A DNA stretch of 64,000 nucleotides. It comes from Streptomyces sp. SDr-06. GTDB taxonomy: Bacteria; Actinomycetota; Actinomycetes; Streptomycetales; Streptomycetaceae. The notes beneath the pieces are model-generated. The model was given only the letters and a program-made list of their open reading frames with translations, searched no databases and was not told the origin of the DNA. The stretch spans positions 186,001-250,000 of the forward strand of contig NZ_QOLA01000001.1 of assembly GCF_003324565.1 (NCBI RefSeq). The letters run 5' to 3'. Shown here piece after piece: positions 62,935-64,000 of the stretch. The stretch's first letter is position 1; every line of letters begins with the position of its first letter. The position numbers were made by a program, and so were the translations under genes.

Positions 62935-63743
62935 AGGCGGCGACCACCGGCCGGACACCCAGCGGTGTCCGGTACGCGGTGCACGGCGTGGGAGCACCGG
63001 TGGTGCTGGTCGCGGGCAGCGGCGGATCCGGCGCGATCTGGGAGCACCACCAGGTGCCGGCGCTCACCGCCGCGGGCCACCAAGTGATCACCTTCGACCA
63101 CCGGATCCCGGCGGCCGGGCCGACCGCCGAGAAACTCGCGGGAGACGTAAGGGAGTTGACGGCCTCGCTCGACCTGCCACCCGTGCCGCTCGTCGGACAC
63201 TCGCTCGGCGCACTCGCCGTGCAGGAACTGCTGGTCACCGATCCGGCCATGGCCACCCGGGCGGTCCTGGCCGCGACACGTGGCCGACCCGACCCGGTGG
63301 GCGAAGCGCTGGCCCGGGCCGAACAGGAGCTGGCCGACACGGAGTTGCGGTTGCCCGCCGCGTACGAGGCATTCGTCAGGCTCACCCAGAACCTCTCCCC
63401 CAGGACCCTGGCCGACGAGGACGCGGCCGCGGAATGGCTGGACCTGTTCGAACTGTCCGCGCTCTCGGGCGGCGACGCCGTCCACCGCGCGCGGGCGCTG
63501 ACCCGCAACCGGCTGGCGGAATACGCGGCGATCACCACTCCACTGCTGGTGGTGGGGTTCGCCGACGATCTGCTGGCGCCCGCCGGGCTGGGCCGGGAGG
63601 TCGCCGAGGCGGTTCCCGGCGGCCGCTATCTGGAGCTGCCCGACTGTGGCCATCTCGGCTTCCTGGAGCGGCCCGCCGCCTTCAACCGAGCCGTCCTGGA
63701 CTTCCTCACCGACACCACCTCTGGAGGCCTCCGTGCCCGCTGA
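62931..63743 (+). CDS. Alpha/beta hydrolase
   Basis: 270 aa; ATG 62931 overlaps the upstream stop (ATGA). The oxyanion-side motif is VAGSGGSG near residue 25, the nucleophile elbow GHSLGA near 88, and the His is in PDCGHLGF near 240. It is a small thioesterase/peptidase-like enzyme. It could release a product, or remove a phosphate- or acyl-protected group together with the phosphotransferase, but nothing in the sequence decides. Confidence 0.82.
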   Translation: MKAATTGRTPSGVRYAVHGVGAPVVLVAGSGGSGAIWEHHQVPALTAAGHQVITFDHRIPAAGPTAEKLAGDVRELTASLDLPPVPLVGHSLGALAVQELLVTDPAMATRAVLAATRGRPDPVGEALARAEQELADTELRLPAAYEAFVRLTQNLSPRTLADEDAAAEWLDLFELSALSGGDAVHRARALTRNRLAEYAAITTPLLVVGFADDLLAPAGLGREVAEAVPGGRYLELPDCGHLGFLERPAAFNRAVLDFLTDTTSGGLRAR

Positions 63744-64000
63744 CCCCGCCGCTCCCCTCGACCGGGTGCGCGTCGTCCACGTCGACGAGGAACCGCCCGC
63801 CTCGTGGTCCGCCGCCGTCTACCTCTGCGGGCCGACGCCCGCTGACGCCGGCCGCCCCTCCTGGCGACCGACCGCCGTTGCCGCTCTGCGCGCCGAGTGG
63901 TCGGGCGAGGGCACCCTCGTGGTGTTCGTCCCCGAGCCGTCGGCGGGCGGCGACTACCCGCCGTACGCGGACCAGGTCGCCTGGGAGGAGGAGGCGATGC
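63733..64000 (+). CDS. Nucleoside 2-deoxyribosyltransferase-like protein, 3' truncated by window edge
   Basis: 89 codons are visible from GTG 63733 (GGAGG upstream), overlapping the hydrolase by 11 bases. After a short N-terminus the segment AAVYLCGPTP..SWRPTAVAAL, then VVFVPEPSAGGDYPPYADQVAWEEEAM, matches the nucleoside 2-deoxyribosyltransferase-domain family. The conserved GPTP loop, and the WEE end that continues beyond the window, are seen. Its role in a guanidine-sugar antibiotic cluster is unclear; hydrolysis or transfer at a glycosidic N-C bond is possible. Confidence 0.7.
   Translation, partial: MPADPAAPLDRVRVVHVDEEPPASWSAAVYLCGPTPADAGRPSWRPTAVAALRAEWSGEGTLVVFVPEPSAGGDYPPYADQVAWEEEAM

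Noticed and set aside
1..64000. CRISPR arrays, rRNA, prophage genes
   Set aside because: No regularly spaced direct repeats, rRNA-like sequence or phage structural genes were noticed when reading both strands.

Overview
The window reads as chromosomal DNA of a Streptomyces (or close actinobacterial relative). Base composition is very GC-rich with G/C-biased third codon positions. GTG starts are common, many genes overlap by ATGA or GTGA, and a conservon (cvn) operon, a DUF6397 gene and a DUF6183 gene are present, all typical of that genus. No rRNA, tRNA, CRISPR array or complete insertion sequence was seen.

Left part (1-37684), mostly ordinary accessory chromosome. It holds: an ImmA/IrrE-like peptidase, a MAB_1171c-type membrane protein and a degenerate PAP2 membrane protein (3-2507); an AraC regulator divergent from a DUF2000 gene; a histidine phosphatase; two tandem ATP-grasp genes with a DUF6397 gene; a conservon cvnA-B-C-D with an extra roadblock gene (7652-12135); a MHYT membrane protein; a methyltransferase; a PadR gene divergent from an alpha/beta hydrolase across a 34-bp palindromic operator; an MpaB-like oxygenase; uppP; a TrmO-like gene; a MOSC protein; a fatty-acid desaturase; an SNF2 helicase/SWIM-protein pair; an APC permease/acetamidase pair; a Tat-exported peptidoglycan amidase; and an AcoR-like regulator with an aldehyde dehydrogenase. 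At 32594-35271 lies a decayed hybrid gene. A LuxR-type AAA/TPR regulator, frameshifted near its start and lacking its C-terminal DNA-binding domain, is joined in frame to a truncated alpha/beta hydrolase.

Right part (37799-64000+), a natural-product cluster of streptothricin type that continues past the right edge. A leftward operon carries a NodU/TobZ-type carbamoyltransferase, a PCP-epimerization-like didomain, a free-standing adenylation enzyme and a heterodimeric ABC exporter. A rightward operon carries a lysine 2,3-aminomutase-family radical SAM enzyme (beta-lysine), a capreomycidine-synthase-like PLP enzyme, an A-PCP protein, a VioC-like arginine beta-hydroxylase, a GNAT-like protein, an oxidoreductase-epimerase fusion, a PIG-L deacetylase, an ATP-grasp ligase and a family 2 glycosyltransferase. 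These are followed by a leftward CocE-type hydrolase and by a rightward group: a second free-standing A enzyme, an APH-type phosphotransferase, an alpha/beta hydrolase and a nucleoside 2-deoxyribosyltransferase-like gene cut by the window end.

How the cluster genes could work together (inference). Arginine is hydroxylated and cyclised to capreomycidine. An N-acetylhexosamine nucleotide is epimerised, transferred to the guanidine part, deacetylated and carbamoylated. Beta-lysine is made by the radical enzyme, loaded on the A-PCP protein and joined by the free-standing A enzymes. The ABC pair exports the product, and the phosphotransferase or GNAT protein may give self-resistance. The second hydroxylase that would turn capreomycidine into streptolidine is not in the window. 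The 408-bp region between the two divergent arms contains four copies of GTACAAC/GTTGTAC and faces a small helix-turn-helix gene, and is the likely control point.
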